Shown one piece after another: positions 24,817 through 33,044 of a stretch of DNA of 46,590 nt. The notes beneath the pieces were generated by a model. That model worked only from the letters and a program-made list of their open reading frames with translations. It was not told the DNA's origin and did not search any database. Origin of the DNA: JAKVKY01 sp964293585 (lineage in GTDB: Bacteria; Bacillota; Negativicutes; Acidaminococcales; Acidaminococcaceae); NCBI GenBank assembly GCA_964293585.1, contig CAXYYS010000016.1:1-46590 (forward strand), given 5' to 3'. Numbering within the stretch: position 1 is the stretch's first letter; every line of letters begins with the position of its first letter. Position numbers and translations under genes: made by a program.

Positions 24817-26614
24817 GAAGTTTAAGCGTGATCACCATTGCGGCCAACTGACCAAGCAGGAGGCAGGACAGGAAGTAGCACTGTGCGGCTGGGTAGCAAC
24901 ACGCAGGGATCATGGCGGGCTGATTTTTATTGATTTACGTGACCGGAGCGGGGTAGTGCAGGTTGTTATCGACCCGGCCGCCGGCGAAAGTTTTAAAAAA
25001 GCGGAAGCCGTACGTTCCGAGTATGTGTTACAGGTTTTTGGCAAGGTGCGCGAACGTTCTGCGGAAACGATTAATCCCAATATTGCTACCGGAACTATTG
25101 AAGTCGTAGCCAGCGAGCTCAATATTCTTAACCCGGCTAAGACGCCGCCGTTCTATATTGAGGATGGCATTGATACTGATGAAAATTTGCGCCTGAGATA
25201 TCGTTATCTGGATTTACGCCGCCCCGAGATGCAGAAGAACTTCATCCTGCGGCATAAGGTAACTAAACTGATGCGTGATTATCTGGACAAGCATGGCTTC
25301 CTGGAAATTGAGACGCCGATGTTGTGCCGCAGTACGCCGGAAGGCGCTCGTGACTACCTGGTTCCCAGCCGTGTAAATCCCGGCAAGTTTTACGCCCTGC
25401 CCCAGTCTCCGCAATTATTCAAACAGTTGCTGATGGTGGCCGGCATGGAAAGATATTTCCAGATTGCACGTTGTTTCCGGGATGAGGATTTGCGTGCAGA
25501 TCGTCAGCCTGAGTTTACCCAGCTGGATATGGAAATGTCTTTTGTCGAGATGGAAGACATCATGGAAATGATGGAAGGCCTGATTGCCTATGTTTTTGAA
25601 GGCGCTATGGGCATGAAAGTTCAACTGCCGATGCAGAGGATGACCTGGGATACGGCCATGGATCTGTATGGCAGCGATAAACCTGACCTGCGTTTCGATA
25701 TGAAGCTGGTCAACATGGTAGACGCTGTTTCCGGTTCTAACTTTAAAGTTTTTAACGATATCATCGCTAACGGAGGTATCGTAAAAGCTATAAATGTGAA
25801 AGGCTATGCCGCTATTCCCCGCCGTGAGTTAGACGGGCTGGTGGATTTTGTAGGTATTTATGGCGCCAAGGGTCTGGCCTGGATGCAGATTCAGCCGGAC
25901 GGAGCAGTTAAGTCCCCGATTGCCAAGTTCTTTGATGAGGCACATCTGGCGAAGATTAAGGAAGCCGGTAAAGCTGAGCCGGGCGATTTGCTACTCTTTG
26001 TGGGCGATAAACCGGCCGTAGTTGCCCAAGCTTTAGGTGCACTGCGTATCGAGATGGCTAAACGCCGTAATCTGATTGATCCGGATAAGTATATGTTTAC
26101 CTGGGTTACCAAGTTCCCCATGTTTGAATACAGCGAGGAAGAAAAACGTTACGTAGCGATGCATCATCCGTTCACAGCTCCCTGCGATGAAGACCTGCCC
26201 TTATTAAAGACCAATCCCGGCAAGGTGTATGCTAAGGCTTATGATATGGTGCTGAACGGCATCGAACTGGGCGGCGGTTCTATCCGTATCCACCGTCAGG
26301 ATGTTCAGAAGGCTATTTTTGAAGCCATCGGCCTGACCGATGAAGAAGCTAAGGAAAAATTTGGCTTCCTGATGACAGCCTTTGAATACGGTGCTCCGCC
26401 TCACGGCGGCCTGGCTTTTGGTCTGGACCGTATGATGATGCTGATGGCTAAACGTGCTTCTATCCGTGACGTCATCGCGTTCCCGAAAACGCAGAGCGCT
26501 AACGATTTAATGGATGAAGCTCCTAATACCGTAGATGAGAAACAGTTACGGGAGTTACATATCCGTACTGCCATCCTACTAAAGAAGGATGAGAAGAAAG
26601 AAGAAAAAAAATAA
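24809..26614 (+). CDS. aspS: Aspartyl-tRNA synthetase
   Basis: AspRS charges tRNA-Asp. The 601-residue bacterial-type class II enzyme has an N-terminal OB anticodon-binding domain (GWVATRRDHGGLIFIDLRDR), motif 2 (FRDEDLRADRQPEFTQLDME), the bacterial GAD insertion (about residues 290-410) and motif 3 (GGLAFGLDRMMMLM). ATG 24809 lies inside the end of hisS and has AGAGG upstream. The C-terminus is very Lys-rich (KKDEKKEEKK). Whether it also charges tRNA-Asn cannot be judged here. Confidence 0.97.
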   Translation: MNEKFKRDHHCGQLTKQEAGQEVALCGWVATRRDHGGLIFIDLRDRSGVVQVVIDPAAGESFKKAEAVRSEYVLQVFGKVRERSAETINPNIATGTIEVVASELNILNPAKTPPFYIEDGIDTDENLRLRYRYLDLRRPEMQKNFILRHKVTKLMRDYLDKHGFLEIETPMLCRSTPEGARDYLVPSRVNPGKFYALPQSPQLFKQLLMVAGMERYFQIARCFRDEDLRADRQPEFTQLDMEMSFVEMEDIMEMMEGLIAYVFEGAMGMKVQLPMQRMTWDTAMDLYGSDKPDLRFDMKLVNMVDAVSGSNFKVFNDIIANGGIVKAINVKGYAAIPRRELDGLVDFVGIYGAKGLAWMQIQPDGAVKSPIAKFFDEAHLAKIKEAGKAEPGDLLLFVGDKPAVVAQALGALRIEMAKRRNLIDPDKYMFTWVTKFPMFEYSEEEKRYVAMHHPFTAPCDEDLPLLKTNPGKVYAKAYDMVLNGIELGGGSIRIHRQDVQKAIFEAIGLTDEEAKEKFGFLMTAFEYGAPPHGGLAFGLDRMMMLMAKRASIRDVIAFPKTQSANDLMDEAPNTVDEKQLRELHIRTAILLKKDEKKEEKK

Positions 26615-26643
26615 ATATTTACTGTGGCAAACAGTAAGTTTCT

Positions 26644-26676
26644 GAAACCGGGTCACTTGAAAAAGGACCCGGTTTC
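26644..26676. other. Perfect inverted repeat within the 6S promoter
   Basis: GAAACCGGGTC (26644-26654) and GACCCGGTTTC (26666-26676) form a perfect 11-bp stem with loop ACTTGAAAAAG. No T-run follows, so it is not a typical terminator. The loop holds the -35 element of the 6S RNA promoter. A shorter 7-bp inverted repeat (TTACTGT / ACAGTAA) sits just upstream at 26619-26637. Confidence 0.7.
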
Positions 26677-26685
26677 TGCTATGAT
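26657..26685 (+). promoter_or_regulatory. Promoter of 6S RNA
   Basis: TTGAAA (26657-26662), 17-base spacer, TATGAT (26680-26685). The predicted start near 26692 fits the 5' end of the closing stem of the RNA. Confidence 0.75.
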
Positions 26686-26691
26686 AGAAGT

Positions 26692-26897
26692 AGCTTAAAA
26701 AGCTATTTACCCTGCGATGTACGTTAACAAATCCTTTTATGTTTTGAGCCAACACTCTAACATAGGGAGCTTGAAAATCACGTTCTTCAAAAACCAGCCA
26801 TCTTTGAGTGGACTTTTGCGATGAACGGTAGGGCACCCACCTGCATATGCAGGTTCAAAACCTTTAGGATAACGGCATTGTGGGGCTAAATTTTTCT
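26692..26897 (+). ncRNA. ssrS: 6S RNA
   Basis: 6S RNA mimics an open promoter and binds sigma-70/A RNA polymerase in stationary phase. The region between aspS and tcdA holds no convincing protein gene. It folds into a long rod whose ends pair: CCCTGCGATG (26710-26719) with CATTGTGGGG (26876-26885), then CGTTA (26722-26726) with TAACG (26870-26874), with outer pairs TTTA/TAAA and AAAA/TTTT. The internal TGTTTTGAGCCAACACTC is of the kind seen in Firmicutes 6S RNAs. The aspS-6S-tcdA order matches bsrA (6S-1) of Bacillus subtilis from general knowledge. Exact ends are inferred. Confidence 0.85.
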
Positions 26898-26917
26898 GGG
26901 CCCGTCAGGGCCTTTTT
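26898..26917 (+). terminator. Terminator after 6S RNA
   Basis: Stem GGCCC / GGGCC with loop GTCA followed by TTTTT, a few bases after the end of the 6S rod. Confidence 0.7.
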
Positions 26918-26936
26918 ATGTTTTGAGGTGGTAGCT

Positions 26937-27656
26937 GTGGATTTACAACGGGTGGAGATGTTAATAGGAAGTGAAAAACTGGCGCGGCTGCAGCAGGCTT
27001 ACGTGGCGGTGCTTGGTCTTGGCGGCGTGGGTTCCTATGTAGCAGAAGCTCTCTGCCGGAGCGGGGTGGGCCGCTTGCTCCTGATAGATGCCGACGTGGT
27101 TGCACCCAGCAATATTAACCGGCAGCTGCCAGCCCTGCAGTGCAATCTGGGACGGCTTAAAACGGAGGTCGTAGCAGAACGGTTGCGGCAGATTAATCCT
27201 GAGTGCCAGATAAAAATAATCTCCCGGTTTTATGAACCAGGAGATTTTGCGGAGTTCTTTGCAAGCCGGACGGAAGCGGAAACGGTTTACCCAGATTATC
27301 TGGCGGATGCCATTGACGCTACGGCATCCAAGGTAGACGTGATCGTTAATGCCTGTAAACTTGGCGTACCGCTTATCTCGTCTATGGGTACCGGCAATAA
27401 ACTGGACCCTACGCTTCTCCGGGTAGCGGATATTTCCAAGACCAGCGTCTGTCCTTTAGCTAAAAGTATCCGCAAACATTTGCGCAGTTGCGGTATCGAG
27501 AAGGGCGTGACGGTAGTTTATTCCTTGGAACAGCCCCAGTATGTACAAAAAAGCAGCACGCCAGGCAGCATGGTCTTTGTACCGGCAAGCGCGGGGCTGC
27601 TTATGGCTTCATATATTATCCGGCAACTGATCCGGAAACAAGAGGCATCCTTATGA
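26937..27656 (+). CDS. tcdA: tRNA threonylcarbamoyladenosine dehydratase TcdA
   Basis: TcdA is an E1-like ATP-dependent enzyme that cyclises t6A37 of ANN-decoding tRNAs to ct6A. The 239-residue protein has the ThiF/MoeB fold: nucleotide-binding VLGLGGVGSYVAEAL near residues 24-38, the DADVVAPSNINRQ motif, and later DAIDATASKVDVI. GTG 26937 is chosen because GAGGTGG (26925-26931) is just upstream and the N-terminus then fits the family; an upstream in-frame extension would run through the 6S terminator. The stop overlaps the asparaginase start. Confidence 0.93.
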   Translation: MDLQRVEMLIGSEKLARLQQAYVAVLGLGGVGSYVAEALCRSGVGRLLLIDADVVAPSNINRQLPALQCNLGRLKTEVVAERLRQINPECQIKIISRFYEPGDFAEFFASRTEAETVYPDYLADAIDATASKVDVIVNACKLGVPLISSMGTGNKLDPTLLRVADISKTSVCPLAKSIRKHLRSCGIEKGVTVVYSLEQPQYVQKSSTPGSMVFVPASAGLLMASYIIRQLIRKQEASL

Positions 27657-28609
27657 AAAAGATTTTACTTTTAACCACAGGTGGAACTATTGCCTGTCAG
27701 CCGACGGCAGACGGACTGGTACCGGTTTTGGATGGAGCGGCCCTGGTTAAGATGGTACCCGGGCTGGCCTCTTTGTGTGACATTACCAGCCGGGAACTTC
27801 TGAATTTGGACAGCAGCAACATAGAATCTAAACACTGGCAAATTTTGGCCGGTGCCATAGAAAAATATTATTTTGATTTTGACGGGTTTGTTATTGCTCA
27901 TGGTACGGATACCATGGCCTACACGGCAGCAGCTTTATCCTGGATGTTGCAGCATGCACAGAAACCGGTGGTTCTGACAGGTTCCCAGCAACCTATTACC
28001 ATGCCCAATTCAGATGCACCTGCCAATCTTAAGCATGCCTTTGCCGCAGCTTGTGACAAGGTACCGGGAGTGATGCTGGTTTTTGGCAATAAGATCATCG
28101 GTGGCAGCCAGGCTAAAAAGCTGTATACGGAAAGCCGGGATGCTTTTGTCAGCGTCAATGCCGAACCCTGGGCAGATATTACGCAGGCAGGGATCTGCTG
28201 GCGGCCGCGATTTTTGCAGCAGGTGGAACGGGCACAGGCGTCGCCGCAGTTTGGTTTTAAAGTTTTGTCTGCCTTGGAACCCAGGGTAGCGCTGATCAAG
28301 CTTATCCCTGGTTTAGCGCCGGGGATTATTGATTATTATATTGGGCAGGGTTATAAAGGCATAGTCCTGGAAGGTTTTGGGGCCGGCGGTGTTCCTAACG
28401 GGGAACAAAACTGGCTGCCGCATCTGGAAAAAGCTGTTCAGGTGGGAATACGGGTTCTGTGTGCTACCCAGTGCATGTACGAAGGGGTAAATTTACATAA
28501 ATACCCTATTGGTACGTGGGCAGCCAGGGCCGGTGCCAAATCAGCAGGACTTTTGACCACGGAAGCGGCAGTGACTAAGCTGATGTGGGAATTGGCCAAC
28601 ACTAAATAG
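27653..28609 (+). CDS. ansA: Type I (cytoplasmic) L-asparaginase
   Basis: Asparaginase hydrolyses asparagine to aspartate and ammonia. The 318-residue protein shows both catalytic motifs: LTTGGTIA (Thr12) and AHGTDTMAYTA (residues 82-92), with the family stretch VLTGSQQPITMPNSDAP. No signal peptide is present, so it is the cytoplasmic type I form. ATG 27653 lies 7 bases behind AGAGG; the ATGA overlap links it to tcdA. A longer in-frame extension upstream lies entirely inside tcdA and is not used. It converges with a small minus-strand gene 12 bases away. Confidence 0.94.
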   Translation: MKKILLLTTGGTIACQPTADGLVPVLDGAALVKMVPGLASLCDITSRELLNLDSSNIESKHWQILAGAIEKYYFDFDGFVIAHGTDTMAYTAAALSWMLQHAQKPVVLTGSQQPITMPNSDAPANLKHAFAAACDKVPGVMLVFGNKIIGGSQAKKLYTESRDAFVSVNAEPWADITQAGICWRPRFLQQVERAQASPQFGFKVLSALEPRVALIKLIPGLAPGIIDYYIGQGYKGIVLEGFGAGGVPNGEQNWLPHLEKAVQVGIRVLCATQCMYEGVNLHKYPIGTWAARAGAKSAGLLTTEAAVTKLMWELANTK

Positions 28610-28621
28610 CCAGTCCGACCT

Positions 28622-28882
28622 TTAAAGATGGTCGATACTGCCTCTGACATCGGTGAAGAGAACGGCAGCCTGATCGGCTGGATAGACCTGTGGTTCCAGT
28701 TCCAGCAAATCTTCCGGGCGCCAGCCATCCTTTTTGGCAGCCAGCAGTTGGACAGCTTCTTCTTTGGAAGAAGCTGCGACTATCGCAATGGCATCCAGAT
28801 AAAAATCATTACGGACACAAGGTTCATTGATCATGCTGTGGCTATGATAAGTTTTGTTGTGACGCCAGACATAAATTTGCAT
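28622..28882 (-). CDS. Small hypothetical protein with strong expression signals
   Basis: The 86-residue protein is not recognised. It begins MQIYVWRHNKTYHSHSMINE and has a middle like a small alpha/beta domain (DAIAIVAASSKEEAVQLLAA, a pattern that resembles a strand followed by a helix starting with Ser-Lys-Glu-Glu-Ala). It ends with an acidic Asp/Leu-rich part. On the minus strand the ATG at 28882 lies behind a perfect AAGGAGGT. An extended -10 (TGCTATAAT) is found further upstream. It is convergent with ansA, without a clear terminator between them. Confidence 0.8.
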   Translation of the reverse strand: MQIYVWRHNKTYHSHSMINEPCVRNDFYLDAIAIVAASSKEEAVQLLAAKKDGWRPEDLLELEPQVYPADQAAVLFTDVRGSIDHL

Positions 28883-28921
28883 AGGGATACCTCCTTGATA
28901 AACATGAATTTCACTAAACTA

Positions 28922-28930
28922 ATTATAGCA
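28922..28930 (-). promoter_or_regulatory. Extended -10 promoter of the minus-strand gene
   Basis: On the minus strand TGCTATAAT, a TGn-extended -10; no good -35 is seen, which fits the extended -10 class. About 40 bases separate it from the start codon. Confidence 0.55.
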
Positions 28931-28973
28931 TAGATACAGATGTGAATATTACGCAAACTTATTTGAAAGCGTA

Positions 28974-29001
28974 TTTACATATTAATACTTTGTTGTATAA
29001 T
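28974..29001 (+). promoter_or_regulatory. Promoter of the zinc-ribbon gene
   Basis: TTTACA (28974-28979), 16-base spacer, TATAAT (28996-29001). A leader of about 60 bases with a small GCCGGC / GCTGGT hairpin (29012-29029) follows. Confidence 0.65.
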
Positions 29002-29068
29002 ACAAGTGCCGGCTTGAAGGCTGGTGGTTTTAACAACTAAGGAGAGGCTCGTAGAGGAGGAATGACTT

Positions 29069-29539
29069 ATGTCTATCATCTGGTTGGTCCTGTGTGTCGG
29101 GGTAGGTTATTATGCTCGTGCCAAGGGAAGAAATCCCTGGTTGTGGGGATTAGCATCCGTGGTACTAAGCCCGTTGATTGTAGGACTGGTACTGGCGCTG
29201 TGCAAAGATAAGAGCCAGGAAGTTGAAATGGAAGAACTGGCCCGGGAACAGCAACAGATTAAGGACCGTGTGTCCATGAATGAGATTAATAATAATAAGC
29301 GTTTTCAGGAGGTAGAGAAAGCTGTCCAGGGAGGCCAAGAACCTGCTAAGGTGGATACTGCTGGGGCCGATCTTTTAGAAACAGCTAAGATTTGTCCGCA
29401 GTGTCAACAAAAGGTAGCGGCTGGTTCCAGGTTTTGTAATCAGTGCGGTTATGCTTTTCCTGTAGCAGAACAGGCAACAGCGGCAGCAGAAACTACCCGG
29501 GAAACAGATAGTGAAAAGACAACGGAAGCACAGCAGTAA
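29069..29539 (+). CDS. Membrane-anchored zinc-ribbon protein
   Basis: The 156-residue protein has two N-terminal hydrophobic segments (IIWLVLCVGVGYYARA and WLWGLASVVLSPLIVGLVLA), a charged helical region likely to form a coiled coil (MEELAREQQQIKDRVSMNE) and a C-terminal zinc ribbon. The ribbon has C109, C112, C123 and C126 (CPQCQ...RFCNQCG). The tail is Ala/Thr/Glu-rich. ATG 29069 lies behind GAGGAGG. The architecture is common among uncharacterised Firmicutes membrane proteins; the function is unknown. It forms a pair with the next gene. Confidence 0.8.
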   Translation: MSIIWLVLCVGVGYYARAKGRNPWLWGLASVVLSPLIVGLVLALCKDKSQEVEMEELAREQQQIKDRVSMNEINNNKRFQEVEKAVQGGQEPAKVDTAGADLLETAKICPQCQQKVAAGSRFCNQCGYAFPVAEQATAAAETTRETDSEKTTEAQQ

Positions 29540-29571
29540 AAAATTACACAAGGAAACGGAGTGGAAACCGG

Positions 29572-30105
29572 ATGTTAGAGAAAGTTTTACATGCCTGGAA
29601 AGAATATGTGGGTAATAACAGGATTAATGTCTCCGGCGAAATAATCCTGAACGACGTGGATCCAGCAAAACTTTTAGTCCTGAGCGAAACTGAAGAAAAA
29701 AGAATCCTGGATTTGGTCACGGCCTTCGTAAAGACACATCAGACCTTTAAAGTTACGACCTTGAAGGGCGTAGGCGAGTTTAATATAAAACTTTTTGCCT
29801 GTGATGTTTATACGGCCGGGACAACTTTCATGGAGGATTTCCGGGCTGATCTAGAAGCTCTGGTGCGCGAGCTCTTACAAAATAAGGAGCTGGCCCTGCG
29901 TCTAAATGTTTTTGGCGACTTTTCCACTCTGGAAAATATGCGTAAGTTCCGTTACCTTAACAAGGGGGAACAGGTAGAATATAAAATAACGGAAACGGCT
30001 CCAGTCAGCTTGTTGGCAAGAATTTTTTGCCGTTCCGTGCGGATGTACCTGCTTATAATCCTGGTGGTAGCAATCCTGGTATGGCAGGAATCCATGATTA
30101 AATAA
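29572..30105 (+). CDS. Hypothetical tail-anchored protein
   Basis: The 177-residue protein is not recognised. Residues 1-150 are soluble and mixed alpha/beta (ISGEIILND-like strands, TFKVTTLKGVGEFNIKLF, a helix FRADLEALVRELLQNKELAL). A single hydrophobic segment near the end (MYLLIILVVAILVW) leaves only a few residues after it, so it looks tail-anchored with the domain in the cytoplasm. ATG 29572 has GGAG about 10 bases upstream. It lies 32 bases after the zinc-ribbon gene, in one transcript, and is followed by a hairpin. Confidence 0.75.
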   Translation: MLEKVLHAWKEYVGNNRINVSGEIILNDVDPAKLLVLSETEEKRILDLVTAFVKTHQTFKVTTLKGVGEFNIKLFACDVYTAGTTFMEDFRADLEALVRELLQNKELALRLNVFGDFSTLENMRKFRYLNKGEQVEYKITETAPVSLLARIFCRSVRMYLLIILVVAILVWQESMIK

Positions 30106-30142
30106 ATGCCTGCACCGGGATGCCGGTATGACGTCACAATCA

Positions 30143-30180
30143 CAGGACATGGACCAGCCAAAGTTCATGTCCTGCTTTTA
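30143..30180 (+). terminator. Hairpin terminator after the small-gene pair
   Basis: CAGGACATG / CATGTCCTG perfect 9-bp stem with a 14-base loop, followed by CTTTTA. The T-run is short, so it may be weak. Confidence 0.6.
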
Positions 30181-30221
30181 ATTTAAGGCTTGTTCCTACA
30201 GAAAGGAATTTGGCATTGGCA

Positions 30222-30250
30222 TTGACTTTCAGGCCTATTTTGCATATAAT
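30222..30250 (+). promoter_or_regulatory. Promoter of alaS
   Basis: TTGACT (30222-30227), 17-base spacer, TATAAT (30245-30250). The short leader to the ATG has no T-box. Confidence 0.85.
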
Positions 30251-30288
30251 TTTCGTATATATGTTTTTATCAAAGGAGAGTAGTCTAA

Positions 30289-32916
30289 ATGAAATACATG
30301 AGTGGTAACGAGATTCGTTCCAGATTCTTAAAATTTTTCCAGGACAGGGGGCATTTACTGTTGCCCAGCGCTTCCCTGATTCCTCATGATGATCCCACCC
30401 TGTTGTTAATTGGAGCTGGCATGGCACCTTTTAAACCTTTCTTTACCGGTAAGATGAAACCTCCTTCCCCCAGGGTAACTACCTGCCAGAAATGTGTGCG
30501 GACCGGTGATATTGAAAATGTTGGCCGTACTGCCAGGCACCATACCTATTTTGAGATGCTGGGCGATTTTTCTTTTGGCGATTATTTTAAAAAAGAAATT
30601 ATTCCCTGGAGCTGGGAATTTTTGACCAAGGAGCTGGAATTACCGGCAGATAAGTTATGGATTACAATCCATACCGAAGATGATGAAGCGTTTGATATCT
30701 GGCACAATGTAGTCGGTATTCCTGAGGAACGCATCGTCCGCCTGAAAGAAAACTTTTGGGAAATTGGCAGCGGTCCTTGCGGACCCTGTTCTGAGATTCA
30801 TATTGATTTAGGTGAGGAACGCGGTTGTGGGAAACCTACCTGTGGAGTAGAGTGTGACTGCGGTCGTTTCCTGGAACTGTGGAACCTGGTATTTACTCAG
30901 TATAACCAGAACGAAGATGGTACCTATACGCCGCTGGCTCATAAGAATATTGATACGGGCGCCGGTTTGGAACGTATCGCTTCTGTCCTGCAGGAAAAAC
31001 CTTCGAATTTTGAAACAGATTTGATGTTCCCTATCATTGAATACGCCTGCCAGGTGGCTGGTGTTACTTACAATAAGGATGCGAAGACGGATGTTTCCCT
31101 GAAGGTTATTGCAGATCACGCACGCAGCGTGACTTTTATGATTGGCGACGGTATCCTGCCTTCTAACGAAGGCCGCGGTTATATCCTGCGCCGTATTCTG
31201 CGCCGTGCTGTACGGCATGGACGGCTCATCGGCATCGATAAGATGTTCCTGGCCGGAGCTGTGGATGTCGTGGTAAAAATGTTTGGTGAAGTTTACCCGA
31301 ACCTGGTGGAAAAACAAGATTATATTAAAAAAGTTGTCAACATGGAAGAAACCAGCTTCCTGCATACCCTGCGTTCCGGCAGTGAGTTACTGAACGAAGA
31401 GATTGCAAAGTTGAAAGCTGCTGGCGGCAAGGTTTTGGACGGCAACACGGCTTTCCGACTGAATGATACTTTTGGTTTCCCCTGGGAATTGACCGCCGAG
31501 ATTTTAGGCGAACAGGGCCTGACCATGGATAAGGCTGGTTTTGATGCGGCCCTGGAAGTACAGCGTAAGATGGCCCGTGATGCCCGTGATGATAAGACCG
31601 GTCGTCCGGTGGTTTATAATACCCGTAGTTTAAATATGGCCGCATTAAAAGTAGATGAAAAAGCACGTCAGGGTAAGATTGTGGCTATTTTCCCGGCTAA
31701 AGATGCACAGCCGGTTTCCCTGGCTCAGGACGGCACAGATGTAGCCGTGGTTTTAGATACTACGGGTTTCCATGCGGAAGGCGGCGGCCAGCTGGGTGAT
31801 GTAGGAACAATTAAAGCGCCCGCAGGCGTACTTGCGGTTACAACTACCAAAAAGTTGCCTGATGGCGTGACCATTCAGTTGGGTACGGTTACGGAAGGTA
31901 CGCTCAGCGTGGGTGATGCGGTAACTTATACTGTAGATACATCCAGAAAGCTGGATATTGCCCGCAATCACACTTCTACCCATTTGCTGCAGGCTGCTCT
32001 GCGCCAAGTGCTGGGTGATCATGTGAACCAGTCCGGCAGTTATGTCGGTCCTGATCGTCTGCGTTTTGACTTTTCACATTTCTCACCGGTAACGCCTGCA
32101 GAATTAAAACAGGTGGAAAAGCTGGTTAACGAAGAAATACTGGCTGCGAAGAATGTTCAGTTTGAAGAATTACCGATTGAAGAAGCTAAAAAGAAGGGCG
32201 CTATGGCCCTGTTTGGCGAAAAATACGGCGACATCGTCCGGGTGGTAACCGTACCGGGATTCTCTATGGAATTCTGTGGTGGCACCCATGTAACCAACAC
32301 TGCGCAGATTGGCATGTTCAAGATTCTCAGCGAATCTTCCAGCGGTGCCGGTGTACGTCGTATTGAGGCCGTTACCGGTCATGGTGCGGTAACTTACGTG
32401 AATGAGATGGAAAAACGTCTGGCGGATGTGGCTGCTAATTTACACTGCCGGGTGGATGATGTGGAAGAACGTTTACAAACCGTGCTTGAGAATAACCATG
32501 CGGCCGGCCAGGAGATTAAAGCTCTGCAGGCCCAGATTGCCAAGGCCCAGGTCAGTGATGTGGATGACCAGATTCGTGATCTTAATGGCGTGAAAGCTCT
32601 GGTACAAAAAGTTAATGTGGAAGACATGGATGCGCTGAGAACACTGGGCGACCAGATGCGTGATAAGGTTGGCGGTGTGGTAGTGTTAGCTACGCCTCTG
32701 GCTGACGGCAAGGTAAGCATCATCGCCATGGCGACCAAGGAAGCTATAGCCAAAGGTATTCATGCCGGTAAGATTGTTAAAGAAGTGGCTAAGCTTTGCG
32801 GTGGTGGCGGCGGCGGTCGTCCTGATATGGCTCAGGCCGGCGGTAAGGACCAGACTAAACTGGAAGGCGCCCTGAAAGCTGCCTGGGATATCCTGGCTCA
32901 ACAGGTGGCCAAGTAA
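30289..32916 (+). CDS. alaS: Alanyl-tRNA synthetase
   Basis: AlaRS charges tRNA-Ala by recognising the G3:U70 pair and edits Ser/Gly. The 875-residue protein has the class II core (NEIRSRFLKFFQDRGHLLLP, TCQKCVRTGDIENVG, HHTYFEMLGDFSFGDYF). The editing domain has zinc-type motifs HTSTHLL near 565 and CGGTH near 663. The C-terminal DHHA1-like domain ends with a Gly-rich GGGGGGRPDMAQAGGK. ATG 30289 lies behind AAAGGAG. It has its own promoter and terminator. Confidence 0.98.
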   Translation: MKYMSGNEIRSRFLKFFQDRGHLLLPSASLIPHDDPTLLLIGAGMAPFKPFFTGKMKPPSPRVTTCQKCVRTGDIENVGRTARHHTYFEMLGDFSFGDYFKKEIIPWSWEFLTKELELPADKLWITIHTEDDEAFDIWHNVVGIPEERIVRLKENFWEIGSGPCGPCSEIHIDLGEERGCGKPTCGVECDCGRFLELWNLVFTQYNQNEDGTYTPLAHKNIDTGAGLERIASVLQEKPSNFETDLMFPIIEYACQVAGVTYNKDAKTDVSLKVIADHARSVTFMIGDGILPSNEGRGYILRRILRRAVRHGRLIGIDKMFLAGAVDVVVKMFGEVYPNLVEKQDYIKKVVNMEETSFLHTLRSGSELLNEEIAKLKAAGGKVLDGNTAFRLNDTFGFPWELTAEILGEQGLTMDKAGFDAALEVQRKMARDARDDKTGRPVVYNTRSLNMAALKVDEKARQGKIVAIFPAKDAQPVSLAQDGTDVAVVLDTTGFHAEGGGQLGDVGTIKAPAGVLAVTTTKKLPDGVTIQLGTVTEGTLSVGDAVTYTVDTSRKLDIARNHTSTHLLQAALRQVLGDHVNQSGSYVGPDRLRFDFSHFSPVTPAELKQVEKLVNEEILAAKNVQFEELPIEEAKKKGAMALFGEKYGDIVRVVTVPGFSMEFCGGTHVTNTAQIGMFKILSESSSGAGVRRIEAVTGHGAVTYVNEMEKRLADVAANLHCRVDDVEERLQTVLENNHAAGQEIKALQAQIAKAQVSDVDDQIRDLNGVKALVQKVNVEDMDALRTLGDQMRDKVGGVVVLATPLADGKVSIIAMATKEAIAKGIHAGKIVKEVAKLCGGGGGGRPDMAQAGGKDQTKLEGALKAAWDILAQQVAK

Positions 32917-32921
32917 TTTTT

Positions 32922-32952
32922 AGAGGCAAATAGTTATATTTGCCTCTTTTTT
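32922..32952 (+). terminator. Terminator after alaS
   Basis: Perfect 11-bp stem AGAGGCAAATA / TATTTGCCTCT with loop GTTA and a run of six T. Confidence 0.93.
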
Positions 32953-32975
32953 CCTTAAAAATGGAAGCAGGAGCT

Positions 32976-33004
32976 TTGCAGTTTTGCATGACTAGTAATA
33001 TAAT
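32976..33004 (+). promoter_or_regulatory. Promoter of gltX
   Basis: TTGCAG (32976-32981), 17-base spacer, TATAAT (32999-33004). Confidence 0.7.
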
Positions 33005-33044
33005 ATTAGGTAACTTAAATTGTGATGAATGAGGAGACGATGAC

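Noticed and set aside
26644..26676. Inverted repeat read as the aspS terminator
   Set aside because: No T-run follows, and the promoter of 6S RNA lies within it; left as an unassigned inverted repeat.
26579..26836. An 85-codon minus-strand frame covering the aspS end and 6S RNA
   Set aside because: The region folds as 6S RNA and the frame runs into antisense of the Lys-rich aspS end.
28628..28933. A 101-codon + strand frame opposite the 86-residue gene
   Set aside because: It lacks a ribosome site, whereas the minus-strand gene has a perfect one.
30172..30288. Possible T-box or riboswitch before alaS
   Set aside because: Only a promoter and a leader of about 40 bases are present; no T-box sequence or terminator.
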